NCBI GenBank assembly: GCA_905221605.1
Contig: CAJNDS010001114.1
Coordinates: forward strand, 346,001 to 410,000
Origin: Symbiodinium natans
Taxonomy: Eukaryota > Sar > Dinophyceae > Suessiales > Symbiodiniaceae
Reading direction: 5' to 3'
Length of the DNA stretch: 64,000 bases
Below, one piece after another: positions 41,195 to 51,420 of the stretch (within the stretch, counting starts at the first letter, position 1; each line of letters opens with the position of its first letter). A program made the translations under genes and the position numbers. The notes beneath the pieces are model-generated. The model was given only the letters and a program-made list of their open reading frames with translations, was not told where the DNA came from and did no database searches.

Positions 41195-41342
41195 CACCGG
41201 CACTTCATGGCCGCCTCCCCGAGATAGCCAAGGCCCTCCGCACCGCCTGGGTAGAGGTCTAGACCCAGCTGGAAGAAGCTTTTACTGCTTCAGTAAAAGC
41301 TTCCCGGAACTTCGAACCCTACCTGGAATACCACAACTGAAA
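41195..41342 (+). pseudogene. Exon with an in-frame TAG, unknown protein
   Basis: After acceptor CTCACTGCAG the frame reads LPEIAKALRTAWVEV, a single TAG (41257-41259), then TQLEEAFTASVKASRNFEPY. Both sides are protein-like in one frame, so this looks like one exon with a nonsense change. Splicing at TGG|GTAGAG to avoid the stop is the alternative. A perfect 13-bp hairpin (41275-41303) lies in the second part. Confidence 0.5.
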
Positions 41343-41389
41343 GCAACCATCTTGAACCCGAAGCTCAAAATGCTAAGCCATGTAACTTC

Positions 41390-41422
41390 CCCACCCCCCC
41401 CCCCCCCCCCCCCCCCCCCCCC
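41390..41422. repeat. Long C homopolymer
   Basis: About 30 consecutive C, probably length-variable. Confidence 0.95.
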
Positions 41423-41462
41423 GCCCCCACAAAAAAAGAACAAATCAGTACCCCCCCAACCC

Positions 41463-41617
41463 CCAATCTTTGGGCCCATGGCTCTTGCGGAAGATTTTGT
41501 CCTCGTGCTTGTTCAGCGCTCGGGCCAAGACTTTTGCAGCCTTGCGCAACATGGCTCGTGAGAAGGGGCTGCACTTAAGGGCTTCAGAAGGGTTTCTCGG
41601 GAGGGAATTAAGGACAT
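41463..41617 (-). CDS. Probable exon, unknown protein
   Basis: Acceptor AAGCCTTCGTAG, then VLNSLPRNPSEAL and MLRKAAKVLARALNKHEDK, basic and helical. 3' end near a GT in G-rich sequence about 41463. The plus frame here is shorter and less protein-like. Confidence 0.5.
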
Positions 41618-41637
41618 CTACGAAGGCTTAGAAGATT

Positions 41638-41889
41638 TTAGGGCTTTGTGGGCTCTGTGGTGGGGCCTGGGGGCTTTGCTGGAAGGCTGCAAGTGCCAAC
41701 TTCCAAAATAAGCAAACGAAGAACCTTCAAGTAAGCTACGAATCCCTCTGTGCGGGTGATATCAGATGGAGGCATATGGGAAATGGAGGCCCAAAACCAG
41801 TGGAATACAGTTCTTTTGTCCTCGTCGGAAGTGCCTTTGATTTGCTTGTCCTGAGGACTGTTCATGGGGTTAGGCGGCCTTGGGATCAA
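41638..41889 (-). CDS. Exon-like open frame, unknown protein
   Basis: Open frame containing KGTSDEDKRTVFHWF and TRTEGFVAYLKVLRLLIL. No splice sites fixed. Confidence 0.35.
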   Translation of the reverse strand: MIPRPPNPMNSPQDKQIKGTSDEDKRTVFHWFWASISHMPPSDITRTEGFVAYLKVLRLLILEVGTCSLPAKPPGPTTEPTKP

Positions 41890-41894
41890 TTTAT

Positions 41895-42060
41895 GGGTTC
41901 CAAGTCGACCACGCGACCTGGGAAACCTGGCAATATGCCAGCCGCCTCCTCCTGCAGTTCCGGCGCTGCCTCAAGCAGTTCGCAAATCTACATCTGAAAC
42001 CCCGTGCCAACATGGAAGCACATGAGCACCTTACGGGGTGCCTTGAACCACCCTTTTCAA
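41895..42060 (+). CDS. Exon-like open frame, unknown protein
   Basis: Plus frame VDHATWETWQYASRLLLQF... with high third-position GC. The serine-rich alternative frame is less likely. Boundaries not fixed. Confidence 0.4.
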
Positions 42061-42854
42061 AAGGCAATCAATTGTTGTCAGGCACTTGCAGGTTCTGGGT
42101 TTACGAGTTCGGGTTGCCACAACGCGCCCCACTTCATTGGCTGGCTTGGGGGTTCGGGGCTTTTGCAGTTTTGGCTTTAGGGTATCTACGGTGTCTACAG
42201 GGATTGGGGCGCAAAACACCTCGATCTCAACCCCAGGTGCCTTACCTAAACCTTTCTTGAGCCTTGCCACCCCTGCCCCCCAAACCCCAAACCCTAAACC
42301 CTCTAGATCTGTGCTGCTAAACTGAAAAAGAGAACAGAAGCCTCAATCTTATACCGGCCTTGGACACGGCATTGGCCGCAGCTACCCGGCAGTTGGGATC
42401 AGAGTCCTCCGGCCCGTATGTTCCCAGTGGGGTCAAGGTTCGGGACTTATAAGGTCTCTAGGGGTTTTGGCCGTTGACCCAACGACCTGCCTAAAAGTCA
42501 GGGTACATATGGCCTGTTGCAGGAAGATAGGCTTGAAACTGAATCAGCACATGACAGCGAGAGTTCGTGGGACCTGAACATGTTCAGGGTCTAACAAGGA
42601 ATGAGGGCTTCAGGATTTTGGGCTTGAATTCGGAACATCATCCCCGACTCGACAATGCCACACCCACCGACAAACTGACCTGTAGCTGGACGGGGAATAC
42701 AATGGACCCCCACCCAATCCTACAGCGCGCTCAACCTTTTGGGCTTAGGACACTTAAACTCTACACACTGCACCCTAGCTAAAGACCCAGAAGAATTTTG
42801 CATTGTACGCAAGGAATCTGTATATTCTAACCGTATTATGTCAAGTGCTTACAC

Positions 42855-42912
42855 CCCTTCTGGTACAGCCCCGAGCTCTCTGCCTCCAGAGCTTTCTGAA
42901 GCTTTGCGGCCT
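42855..42912 (-). CDS. Internal exon, unknown protein
   Basis: 58 nt with acceptor TGTCATGTGGCAG and donor GTGTAAG; peptide AAKLQKALEAESSGLYQK, likely coiled coil. Another acceptor-like CAGTCTTTCAG upstream near 43036 may open a further exon (SARKDQGLKG). Confidence 0.55.
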
Positions 42913-43039
42913 CTGCCACATGACAGAAGTTTGACACCCAAAGCCGAAAAAAAAAAAAAAAACTGCAAAAGCCAAATCCGCAGGCCCCCCCCCCGAAGCC
43001 CCCGAATGCCCTTGAGCCCTTGATCTTTGCGGGCGCTGG

Positions 43040-43225
43040 CTGAAAGACTGTGGGGGTTGCAAACTTGGCTTTCGGGGGGGGGGGGGGGGGGGGGCACCCT
43101 GCATCCAGCAGTCCGGTTTATCACCCAATTGCTTGGGCGAAGCTTTTCATGGGTGTGTGTGTGTGATTTAATATAACAAAGAATCTCATTTAGGTAAATG
43201 AATAAATAAAGATGTATATATACAG

Positions 43226-43257
<32 letters not shown>

Positions 43258-43774
43258 TCTTACAATCATACTTGTACTTATATACAAACTTAAATCATGT
43301 TACAGGAAAAAAGTATATATATATATGCTGAGATCTATACGCATGATATTTTATAGCGATGCGACTTTGTTTTCAAATATCACTAAGACCACTTGCGTAG
43401 CACTTAAGCAGTACTTGCATAGTGCTACTGCGCGAAGTGAGGCTCTTCCATCCCATCCTCCCTCCCCCTGGTCAAACTCTTTGTTAGCACCTGGCAACAG
43501 TCCACTCCCCTACTAATTGCTGAAGAACCCCCCAAAAACATGAAAAATGACAATCCCCATATTTCCCTTGCAACGAAGAATACTTGAAATTTTTTGGGAA
43601 CCTGGCAAGCGTCCAGAAGTTTCAGTCGCTAACTTGACTCTCATGGAAGAGAAGAACACTGTCAAACGGGCCACACTAGACCCAAGAGTAACCCAGGAAT
43701 GTAAAAGGGTGCACTCTTTTTGGTTTAAAGGGGCTCATAAGGGAGCCTATACCGTTTGCAGATGCCCTGTGCAG
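43040..43774. other. No gene; TA microsatellite and family A fragment
   Basis: 43077-43094 G-run; 43205-43330 TA-rich; 43510-43600 family A left end and core; 43679-43760 shared with 16842-16905. Confidence 0.6.
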
Positions 43775-43924
43775 GTTGATCCGGATGAAGGCTTCCCTTC
43801 AAGCCCTCAGCCCCTTAAGCCAGTTCTAGCAGCTTTGCAACAGCTGCTCGAGGCACGCCCTCTACAATCCGGTAAGGCTCGTGCCTGGGGTGCCGAGGCG
43901 AAGCCCTGGTTCGCCAAGGTCTGA
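43775..43924 (+). CDS. Terminal exon, unknown protein
   Basis: Acceptor GATGCCCTGTGCAG; 49 codons starting VDPDEGFPSS, with LKPVLAALQQLLEARPL, ending PWFAKV and TGA. Third-position GC is high to the end. A GTAAGG inside (43872) is a possible alternative donor. A TTTAGGG array follows the stop. Confidence 0.6.
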   Translation, partial: VDPDEGFPSSPQPLKPVLAALQQLLEARPLQSGKARAWGAEAKPWFAKV

Positions 43925-44110
43925 CGCGGCTTGAGCTTTAGGGTTTAGGGTTCAGGGTTCTCTTTCAGGGTTTAGGGTGTAGGGTTTACTGCACCAGGCT
44001 GGCATGGGAGCTTCGCTGCTTCTTGGCGACACGAACACACGCAGAGTGCGAAGGTCGACAGGTGCCAGTATTTAAAAAAAAGTGACGGCCTTCAGGGTCT
44101 TTCAAACAAC

Positions 44111-44160
44111 TTGACATGCTGTCGGTGCACTTGTTCGAGGCTCCGCCGTGAAGCCCATAC
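44111..44160 (-). CDS. Small internal exon
   Basis: 50 nt, acceptor GGTGTTCCGAG, peptide YGLHGGASNKCTDSMS, donor GTTGTT. Isolated. Confidence 0.4.
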
Positions 44161-44617
44161 CTCGGAACACCTGCAACAGCCTATCCTTAAGCCCTAAACC
44201 CTAAACCCCAAACCCCAAACCCTTTGAAAACCTAAACCTTCCAAGCCCTGAAACAGCCAAGCAAGGCGAGGAGGGCGTGCCTGCGAGACTAGCCCCAGGC
44301 TATATAACGGAGCACCACCACAATTGGGGTTTGGGGGGCCCTATAAAGATCATGAATGTTTTCTGGCTTTATAAGGAGTACATGGGGGATTAAGGGTGAG
44401 AACATACAAAACATGTTCAAACCTACCCCTGCAAGCACTCCGGCCCTAAAAGCCCTGTGCAGCTTAGACTTCTTCGTCGCAATGGCCCTTAGGGGTTGAA
44501 TACCCAAGCCCAAAAAAGGCTACGCTTTACTTTGTAATTGCATTGTATTTCAACAAAACGGTTAAAGTTTAACTACCCAGCCCCTGAGGCCCTGAGCCCT
44601 GAGGGCCCTGATCGCAC

Positions 44618-44653
44618 CTCCAGTGCCCAAAAGCGAATCCCAGGGTCCTCGTC
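44618..44653 (-). CDS. Small internal exon
   Basis: 36 nt, phase 0-0, peptide DEDPGIRFWALE, donor GTGCGA, acceptor TTGTTGGAAG. A TTTAGGG array (44669-44726) lies just upstream in the presumed intron. A second frame is also open. Confidence 0.4.
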
Positions 44654-44668
44654 CTTCCAACAAGAGGG

Positions 44669-45000
44669 CTTTAGGGTTTAGGGTTTAGGGTTTAGGGTTT
44701 AGGGTTTAGGGTTTAGGGTTTAGGGCTTCACTATCCCCACAGCACCCACAATTGCCCCCGAAATCATGACCCTGAACCCTAAACCCTAAACAACCAAGAC
44801 TCTCAAACCTGCACTGTGCACGCAAGCTCATCTCAACCCCTCATCCAAACCTACAGCCTCCGGGAATCCTAGCCCCCCCAATCCCAAACCTGTGCCGCCA
44901 ATGCACCCTAAAGCCTAAAGCCTAAAGCCTAAACCCTAAAGCCTAAACCCTATAAACCCTATAAACCCTATAAACCCTAAACCCTAAACCGTAAACCCTT
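44669..45000. repeat. Telomere-like arrays, both orientations
   Basis: 44669-44726 TTTAGGG; 44768-44791 CCCTAAA; 44907-45000 CCTAAAG and CCCTATAAA variants. Confidence 0.9.
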
Positions 45001-45007
45001 GCGGAAG

Positions 45008-45547
45008 TACCAGCTGCCTGCCGCCAGCAACTGTCCCCGTGCTCTTTTGCCACGTTGGGCTCGCGAAATCTATGAGGCAGGATGCCCTGCTCGACTGGTT
45101 ACAGCATGTGCTTGAAACACAGTGTGAAATGCAAGGGGATACGCAATTCAGGTCCCACCCACCTGTGACCTGTGCAAAAGATCGTCGCCGTCCTTCCGCG
45201 TATTCTCAGAATCCGGGCCTAACATCGCAAACCTTGTGAACTGCTGAAAGCTGTACAGCGCGTATCGTTCCTTTCGATTAATCCCCTCCCCTACCCCCCC
45301 AATAATACATCCTCCCATGATAGTTATATTACAGTATATGGGGGGGGGGGGGGTATATTTAATACTAGGGGATAAGGGGGGGGGGGGGGGAGGCTTCAAA
45401 TTCGGGGGGAGGGGATTACTGCTTGAAGCCCTTTCTAAGCCCATGTGCAAGACGGGGCCTCCAGTAACTCAGCCACCTCAGCCGTGTGCTCTTGCACAGG
45501 TGAGGGTCCTGGCAGATGGACGGCAAGAAACCGTCGGGGTTTTATAG
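45008..45547 (+). CDS. 3' end of an unknown gene (two exons)
   Basis: Exon 45008-45164 follows a CCCTAAA-type array and acceptor TTGCGGAAG; it contains VGLAKSMRQDALLDWLQHVL; donor GTGACC, phase 0. Terminal exon 45500-45547 after acceptor GCTCTTGCACAG reads VRVLADGRQETVGVL and TAG. Phases agree. The intron has G-runs at 45341-45353 and 45377-45390. Confidence 0.55.
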
Positions 45548-45801
45548 GCTTCGTACGATAAGGCGCTAGCCGCACTGGGCCGCACAGGGAGGCTGAGAAA
45601 GGCGCCAGAAACACTAGGGCTTAGGGTTTAGGGTTTAGGGTTTAGGTAACGCGACAAGTTGTGTGGGCCTGGGCTGGACTGCCAGGTATGTTTGTCTGTG
45701 GACGACTGGTTTGGCAGACATGCAAGCATGACCAAGCATGGGTTCGCACCCGACGCAGCCGACGTATGATAGGATTTAGTGCAAAAAGCTCAAGTACTTG
45801 G

Positions 45802-45940
45802 AGGTTCATAGTACTTATTTACCCACATATAACTGTACTTATCACCCAGTTGCCAATTGCTACCTTATTCGGGCACTTAAGGGGCTCATCAGTGGGTTAT
45901 ATAAGTACAGTTCTAACTGCCCCATAAGTACCATGAACCT
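45802..45940. mobile_element. MITE-like element with nested inverted repeats
   Basis: Outer inverted repeat AGGTTCATAGTACTTAT (45802-45818) and its complement with one mismatch (45924-45940). Inner perfect 12-bp repeat AACTGTACTTAT (45829-45840) and ATAAGTACAGTT (45901-45912). Confidence 0.75.
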
Positions 45941-46043
45941 GAAAGTAGAGCTGGTGTGGGATGAAGCGTCGTCTGGTTGACCTGAGAAGCTTCGCGCAGC
46001 GCTAAGGTAGACGACGGCCTGGCACGTGGCTCAACTACACGTT

Positions 46044-46128
46044 CCAGGCTGGGCTATTAGACTCAGACCCTATAACCCTCAAAAAAGGCCCTTTGCAGGG
46101 GATTAGAAGGCCGAATAGCCCATCCTGG
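46044..46128. mobile_element. Short MITE-like element
   Basis: 85 bp with 15-bp inverted ends CCAGGCTGGGCTATT (46044-46058) and AATAGCCCATCCTGG (46114-46128), one mismatch. Confidence 0.7.
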
Positions 46129-46178
46129 TTGTAGAGGGGCTCAGGCTTAGGCTCGATAAGGATCTGCATGAAAACCAC

Positions 46179-46343
46179 CCTTCTGTCTAGCGTGCGGGGA
46201 AGACGGGGAGGAAGGAGTCGCAAGACTTTCTTTGAGAAGCTCAGCAAGTCTAGTTGAAAATGACCCAGCTCTCGTCCCGTTGCCAGTAGCGGCTAGCGCT
46301 GATGCTCGAGTCTGCATGATGATGATGTCAGCTGCCGGTGATT
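46179..46343 (-). CDS. Internal exon, unknown protein
   Basis: 165 nt with acceptor CAGCCTTGTTTCAG and donor GAAGG|GTGGTT. Contains ADIIIMQTRASALAATG and FSTRLAELLKESL, then a serine/proline tail. No family recognised. Confidence 0.6.
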
Positions 46344-46943
46344 CTGAAACAAGGCTGCAAATCAAGATCCTTGGCAGCTGACATGAACCACCCGAACCAT
46401 CCGGTTTACCTTTAAATTTCACTGTGAGGCAGAGAAACAAGGGCGCTGGCCGCTACTCATCAAGGGCTGTGAACCTCGCAGCGTGCCCCCAACCTCCAAC
46501 CTTGAGTGTTATGAGTTCTTGTGCATCTTCGAATTCAGGAACAAGCCGGGAGAAGCACGGTGTAGCGCACTCCGCGATCGGGATCCTTCCATTTCACACC
46601 ACTGGGCTGGTCTGAGATCATGCAATCGCGGACCCAGGGCTCAGGTGCCCAAATATTACATGAAAGACGAAAGATGTGACTTCTGTGCACCACGTCAAGA
46701 ATGGAGCTTCAGTCTGCATTTACTGTTTCAGGGGCTTGTAAGGGGTCCCAGGGGATCCTTCACAGCTTGCAAGCCTCCAAGGGCCCAGGTCCATGGCACT
46801 CCTCCCTTCTTCCTGGATTTTATCGACCCCCAGTGCACCTTCAGCCACCACCGGTATTCGTAAACTTCGAGCATAGCCAGGGACGGGTCAAGCTCTCTGA
46901 CTTCAGGCAGTCCTTTCAGTGATCTTGCTTCAGGGTGTAAAGT

Positions 46944-47034
46944 TTAGGGCTTCAGAAGCTTCAGAACCTTCAAGACCCTGGACAAGCACGCAGCCGCGTC
47001 CTTCAAGGCTGCCACGAAGTCCTTGAGTCCAGGG
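46944..47034 (-). CDS. Terminal exon, unknown protein
   Basis: Acceptor CCTTCCTTCTAAG; 29 codons containing GLKDFVAALKDAAACL, ending LLKP at TAA. A second minus frame is open but has low third-position GC. Confidence 0.5.
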
Positions 47035-47237
47035 CTTAGAAGGAAGGGGACCCCTTGATGGTGCCATGCACGCTTGCACGGCTCCCAAATGCATAAAAAC
47101 GGGGGAAGGCGGGGAGGATTTGCAAACACAACGGGTTTTGGCATCTCTTCTTAAGTGCAGATCCGCTTCTTTACAATGCAAGCTTGCACGGGTTAACAAA
47201 GCGGGGGGGAGGGGGGGGGCGCAGCTTTCAGATGTAG

Positions 47238-47629
47238 AGTGCTGCGCAAAGGCCAGTGGTAATCGCAGACTTTGCCAAGTCGCAGCACAATGCTGCTGTA
47301 ACACACAGTTTGTTGTGCGATGAGCATGTACATGTGCAGATGTCAAGCCCTGCCGTTCTTTTGAGGGGGTCTTCACCGGCATTGGTGAGCGCGAAAGCTC
47401 GCACTGGCGGCGTTAGGGACGGACTTGGGGGAGAGAATGTTAATGTGACACGCCCGTGTGCTTCTTCATTCTCGCTGTTTCTCAGAATGGGGAGGGTTCA
47501 AGAAGAGCAGGGGGGTCAGAGGCCAACGGAAAAGAAGGACCCGGTCAGCCATTCATCTGGCACAGCAACACAAAAACGAGGTTTCTTGGAAGACTCTCTA
47601 TAATCCAGGAGATGGAATCTGACAAATGA
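47238..47629 (+). CDS. 3' end of an unknown gene (two exons)
   Basis: Exon 47238-47384 (49 codons, phase 0-0; starts SAAQRPVVIADFAKSQHN; donor GTGAGC). Intron 47385-47485 ends in a strong tract TTCTCGCTGTTTCTCAG. Terminal exon 47486-47629 (47 codons; starts NGEGSRRAGGSEAN, ends SIIQEMESDK, TGA). The same region reads through as one 115-codon frame from 47256, so intron retention is the alternative. Confidence 0.65.
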
Positions 47630-47703
47630 TCCAAAACCCCACTGTGTGCCATGGCCTCGACCCTGCATGTCACAACTTCCAAACTCGCACTAACCTTTCC
47701 CAA

Positions 47704-47819
47704 GCTACCATTTGCTTAAGAACCCCCAAACAATACTTCCAATCCCTATAATGCCCTTATAAGGAAGAATGTTTCTTTTTTAATTTGGGGGGGGGGGGGG
47801 TTCTTAAGCAAATAGTAGC
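47704..47819. mobile_element. MITE-like element, family A
   Basis: Inverted ends GCTACCATTTGCTTAAGAAC (from 47704) and GTTCTTAAGCAAATAGTAGC (to 47819). It contains a G-run and the family core TTATAAGGAAGAATGTTT. Confidence 0.85.
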
Positions 47820-48020
47820 CGTTGTCTTGTACAAACTCACAAACTCAAGAAGACTTCAAGTGACCGGTTACGCACTCAGGGAACGGGTTTCCCCTCCCAA
47901 CTCTCGAGTGCAATTTATTCCTCAGGGGAGCCCTTGCAAACCACGGCACAGCAAGATTCCTCACCCTAAACCCTAAACCCTAAACCCTAAACCCTAACCC
48001 TAGACCCTAAACCCTAAAGC

Positions 48021-48335
48021 TTTGACGCGCAAATCCTCGTCAACTCTCGCCAACTCTCTCCGCACAACGCTTGTCGTAATTGCCCCCTAAACCATCTAAA
48101 CCCCCTTCTAAACCAAAAAACCCAAAACCTTATAAACCCTAAAACCAAAAGGCCTAAACCTTATCAATCCTGTAAGCCTTTCAACTCAACTCAAAACCCT
48201 AAAAACTTATGAAACCCTCTAAGCCCCAAGCCCTAAGCCCTGAACCCAAAACCCTAAAGGCGCCTGGCAGTGCTTCAGCGCCTCGGCCTGTGAGAGCTGT
48301 AGGATGGTGCTCTCGCGTGTTGAGGGGCGCAAACC
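48021..48335 (-). CDS. Unknown gene; 177-nt intron made of telomere-like repeats
   Basis: Exon 48264-48335 (72 nt, GLRPSTRESTILQLSQAEAL, donor GC) and exon 48021-48086 (66 nt, starts GAITTSVVRREL, donor GC, followed by TTTAGGG). Both phase 0-0. The intron 48087-48263 is degenerate CCCTAAA/TTTAGGG throughout; its acceptor is TTTAG|GGG. No family recognised. Confidence 0.65.
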
Positions 48336-48360
48336 CTTAAAGGATGTTTGCGAAACATAG

Positions 48361-48420
48361 AGGTTTAGGGTTTAGGGTTTAGGGTTTAGGGTTTAGGGTT
48401 TGGGGTTTAGGGTTTAGGGT
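48361..48420. repeat. TTTAGGG array
   Basis: Eight near-perfect units, one TTTGGGG. Confidence 0.95.
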
Positions 48421-49200
48421 CTTGTCATGGGCTCCCCTGCTACCCCCCTCTGTTCGACCCCCTAGGTTCCCCCCATAATTAAGGCCATTTTAGGGATCAT
48501 TAAGCCTAAAACAGGTTATTTAAGGGGGGGGCGGGGGGGGTATTATAGAGTAGTAGGCAAACCCATGATATTGGGCTTATGAGGGAATCCCGAGGATTTT
48601 TTTGAGGGTGCCTCATTATCCTAAACTCCCATATCCAGAACGCGAACCTGCTACACCTGCTGCCTTGACTTGCAAGTTCCTGCTTGAAGACCTAGATCGA
48701 CCCCTAGCCAAAAACCAGGCGGGCTAAACCACAGAAGTAAATTCTCTGTTCGGCTTCGATGCTGGAACCTGTTTCTTGCTTAAGGGAGGTTTGGGTATCT
48801 GTCTCTGGTCCCTCGCCATATGGTTCAGCGCTTAGCGGCTAAACGCTGAGAGCCCCCCATGTTGATAACATCGGCACCCCGAAGTACCAGCGCCAGCCAA
48901 ACCCTGCACGCTTACAAGCACTTGCTACGGGATGTCGGTGGAACAAGTTTCTGACCTCAATGCGAGTACAATATGAGCAGCTCCAAACGACAAACAATAT
49001 GAGGGGTCGTCTTCTCTCAGACGCTTTTCTGCTATAGGCCACAGAGCTAAAGGGTCTGCGAGGGCTTCAATAGATCAGGACTAGGATGAACTAAAGAACC
49101 CTCTGAGAAATGTTCTTGACTAGGATCCTCTTCAGCCCAACAAGGGAAAATACACAAAATGCCCCAAGGACCGAGAGAAGCTCGGTCCCGTGAGACACTG
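48421..49200. other. One weak minus exon; otherwise nothing
   Basis: Minus frame 48839-49042 (contains RIEVRNLFHRHPVASA before GTAAGC) may be an exon. 49099-49172 repeats 37708-37780. Confidence 0.4.
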
Positions 49201-49323
49201 CCCTAAACCCTAAACCCTAAACCCTAAACCCTAAACCTTAAACCCGAAACCCTAAACCCTAAACCCTAAACCCTAAACCCTGAACCCTGAACCCTAAACC
49301 CTAAACCCTAAACCCTAAACCCT
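49201..49323. repeat. CCCTAAA array
   Basis: About 17 units with few variants. Confidence 0.95.
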
Positions 49324-49333
49324 GCCCATCAGC

Positions 49334-49812
49334 CTGCCCAACGTGGCTCAGCGCAGCGGTGGCCAGCCTCCAAACAGCTTTGCAGTGCGAGGTTGAGGCC
49401 TTTAGTCTCAGGTTGTGTTGAAGTATCCTCAACCCTAAACCCTAAACCCTAGCCCTAAACCCTAAACCCTAAACCCTAGCCCTAAACCCTAAACCCTACA
49501 CCTGCTATCAAAGCTCCTTCTTCGAGGAGGGGGGGGATACGTCGGGATCTTGAGGGTCGGAGATCGACGCAGACGAACGCTGTAGGGTTGGGGTTTAGGG
49601 TTTAGGGTTTAGGGTTTAGGCTTTAGGGTTTAGGGTTTAGGCTTTAGGGTTTAGGGTTTAGGGTTTATAGGGTTTAGGGTATATAGGGTTTAGGGTTTAG
49701 GGTTTAGGGTTTAGGGCTTAGGGTTTAGGGTTTAGGGTTTAGGGTTTACAAGCTTCAACCTCAGCCAGCAGCGCGGGGAAGCATGCTCCATTTTTCGGCG
49801 ATGGGTTGTGGG
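49334..49812 (-). CDS. Unknown gene; exons between opposed telomere-like arrays
   Basis: Exon 49750-49812 (acceptor AAACCCGAAG; HNPSPKNGACFPALLAEVEA; donor GTAAAC), exon 49502-49579 (acceptor CAACCCTACAG; FVCVDLRPSRSR; donor GTGTAG), exon 49334-49399 (acceptor GAGACTAAAG; LNLALQSCLEAGHR; GC donor). Phases 1-1-1 are consistent. Intron 49580-49749 is entirely telomere-like. The last exon overlaps an equally good plus-strand reading (49333-49411, acceptor CCCATCAG, donor GTTGTG, WLSAAVASLQTAL), so its strand is uncertain. Confidence 0.55.
49434..49747. repeat. Opposed telomere-like arrays (CCCTAAA then TTTAGGG)
   Basis: 49434-49500 CCCTAAA and 49585-49747 TTTAGGG, separated by an exon of 78 nt. 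Confidence 0.95.
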
Positions 49813-50274
49813 CTTCGGGTTTTAGATCTCTAGCTGCCAGGCCCCCGTAGTTCCCAAAATCCACATCGTTTAGCACAGAAACTCAAACGTAACCCACTCC
49901 CCCTTAATATTAACACCCCCCCACCCCTAAGATTAAACGCCTCCATTATTAGGGAAGGGACAGGATTACTCAAAGCACTTGCCAAATGTGGAAGTTCCCG
50001 AAGCCTCGCAACAGCATAGACAGCATAGACTCAGCCCTTCGAAACACAGACACCCCAAGCCTGCTCGCTTGTTTCCTCCAACACTTCTCAGTGTGTTGAG
50101 CAGGTCTGCTTGACGGGAAATGGAGATTCTGTCTCAGCTAGGGTCTAGTTTTCACTACAACGCTGCCATCCTGCCGAAACTCTCAAGCCAATGCGTTGTA
50201 CAAATCACCACACAAACAAACCACTTGCTAACTCAACCAGAGATCTTCTTAGAGGGTTCAGGGTCTGTCGGGGT

Positions 50275-50310
50275 CTGAGGGGGTGGGTGGGGGGGGGGGG
50301 GGGGTGATCA
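50275..50310. repeat. G-rich run
   Basis: 50287-50303 is a G homopolymer. The surrounding 49.8-50.7 kb has no supported gene. Confidence 0.8.
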
Positions 50311-50678
50311 CCGGCGAACACCCCAGAGAGGCTTTCAGAGCCACACCTGGAAGCCAGTCTAAGCATGCCTTAAGCTTTGGAAGTCCTCTCCGAGCCCTTA
50401 CATCATGAGACCTGCGAATGTGTACCTCAAAGCATCAAAAGCATAAGAAGCTGAGCACCCCTCTTTGTACCCAGACCTCGGACAAAACTGGAACTGCTTG
50501 AACTAATTGAGCTGTGCACTTGAAACTCAATGAACCGGAAGCGACTTTTGAAGTCTGTGGGTCTGATGGCTATGTCTCGCACTGGATTTCGCAGGCCCAT
50601 GCTCAGCTACATCATCTGGAAACCTGTGTGAGTGTTGCGTGGATGCGTGTTGCCTTTAAACGGAAACCGACCTTAATG

Positions 50679-50773
50679 GCGGTTTCCGAATTTCGGGGTC
50701 CCTATTATAATTTATACGGGAATCACCAGGGAATCCTACTATTTTAGGGGTCCCTCCATTTCGTAAACCCCCC
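50679..50773. mobile_element. MITE-like element, family B
   Basis: Ends GGCGGTTTCCGAA and TTTCGTAAACCCCCC; the core has GGGAATCCTACTATTTTAGG, shared with 53707-53733 and 63982-64000. Confidence 0.7.
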
Positions 50774-51119
50774 AAATACCCCTGTGCGAGACTACCTGAG
50801 TACGACCCGTGCTGTGCAGGCAGCATCGTGTCTCAATGCCATGATCAGCTGACAAGGCCGCTTTCCCTGTCTTGGAGGACCGGACATGGCTCCGAATTTT
50901 GAGGGTTTTCACGTCGCATTCCAAGTCATTGTGTAGCTGCGCTGCCAGAACGATATCTCGGACGCCCAAAGCAACGCTGGAATCCAGAACCCTGCTACTC
51001 CTGAAGTCCGGCGTCGCCCTTCGTGAGTCGAAACTTTCATTCCGCCCGCTTAAAGGCAACCCATTCTCTGAGACCTGGGACAGTTACTACGAGTAGTCTG
51101 TGCTTGAACAAGGGGTGTA

Positions 51120-51420
51120 AAACTTGCATGTGTCTGTGTGTCTGTGTGTCTCTGTGTGTGAGTGAGTGAGTGCGTGCGTGCGTGGGTGGGCGGGTGTGTG
51201 AGAGAGTGTGAGTGTGAGTGTGAGAGTGAGAGTGTGTGTGTGACTCTCTCTCTCTGTGTCTGTCGTGTCTGTGTCTCTCTGCATGTCTCTCCGTGTGTCC
51301 CTGTAGGTCTCTCTGTGTCTGTCTGTGTCTGTCCGTATCTCTCTGTGTCTGTCTGTGTCTCTCTCCGTGTCTCCGTGTGTCTGTGTCTCTGTGTCCCGGT
51401 GCCTCTGTCTTTGTCTGCGA
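51120..51420. repeat. GT/CT compound microsatellite
   Basis: GTGTGTCT-type units pass into GAGT, then CTCTGTGT. Long open frames over it are artefacts. Confidence 0.95.

Noticed and set aside
44720-44800. Open frames ending in NPKP
   Set aside because: The ending is CTGAACCCTAAACCCTAA from the telomere-like repeat; it marks an array, not a protein terminus.
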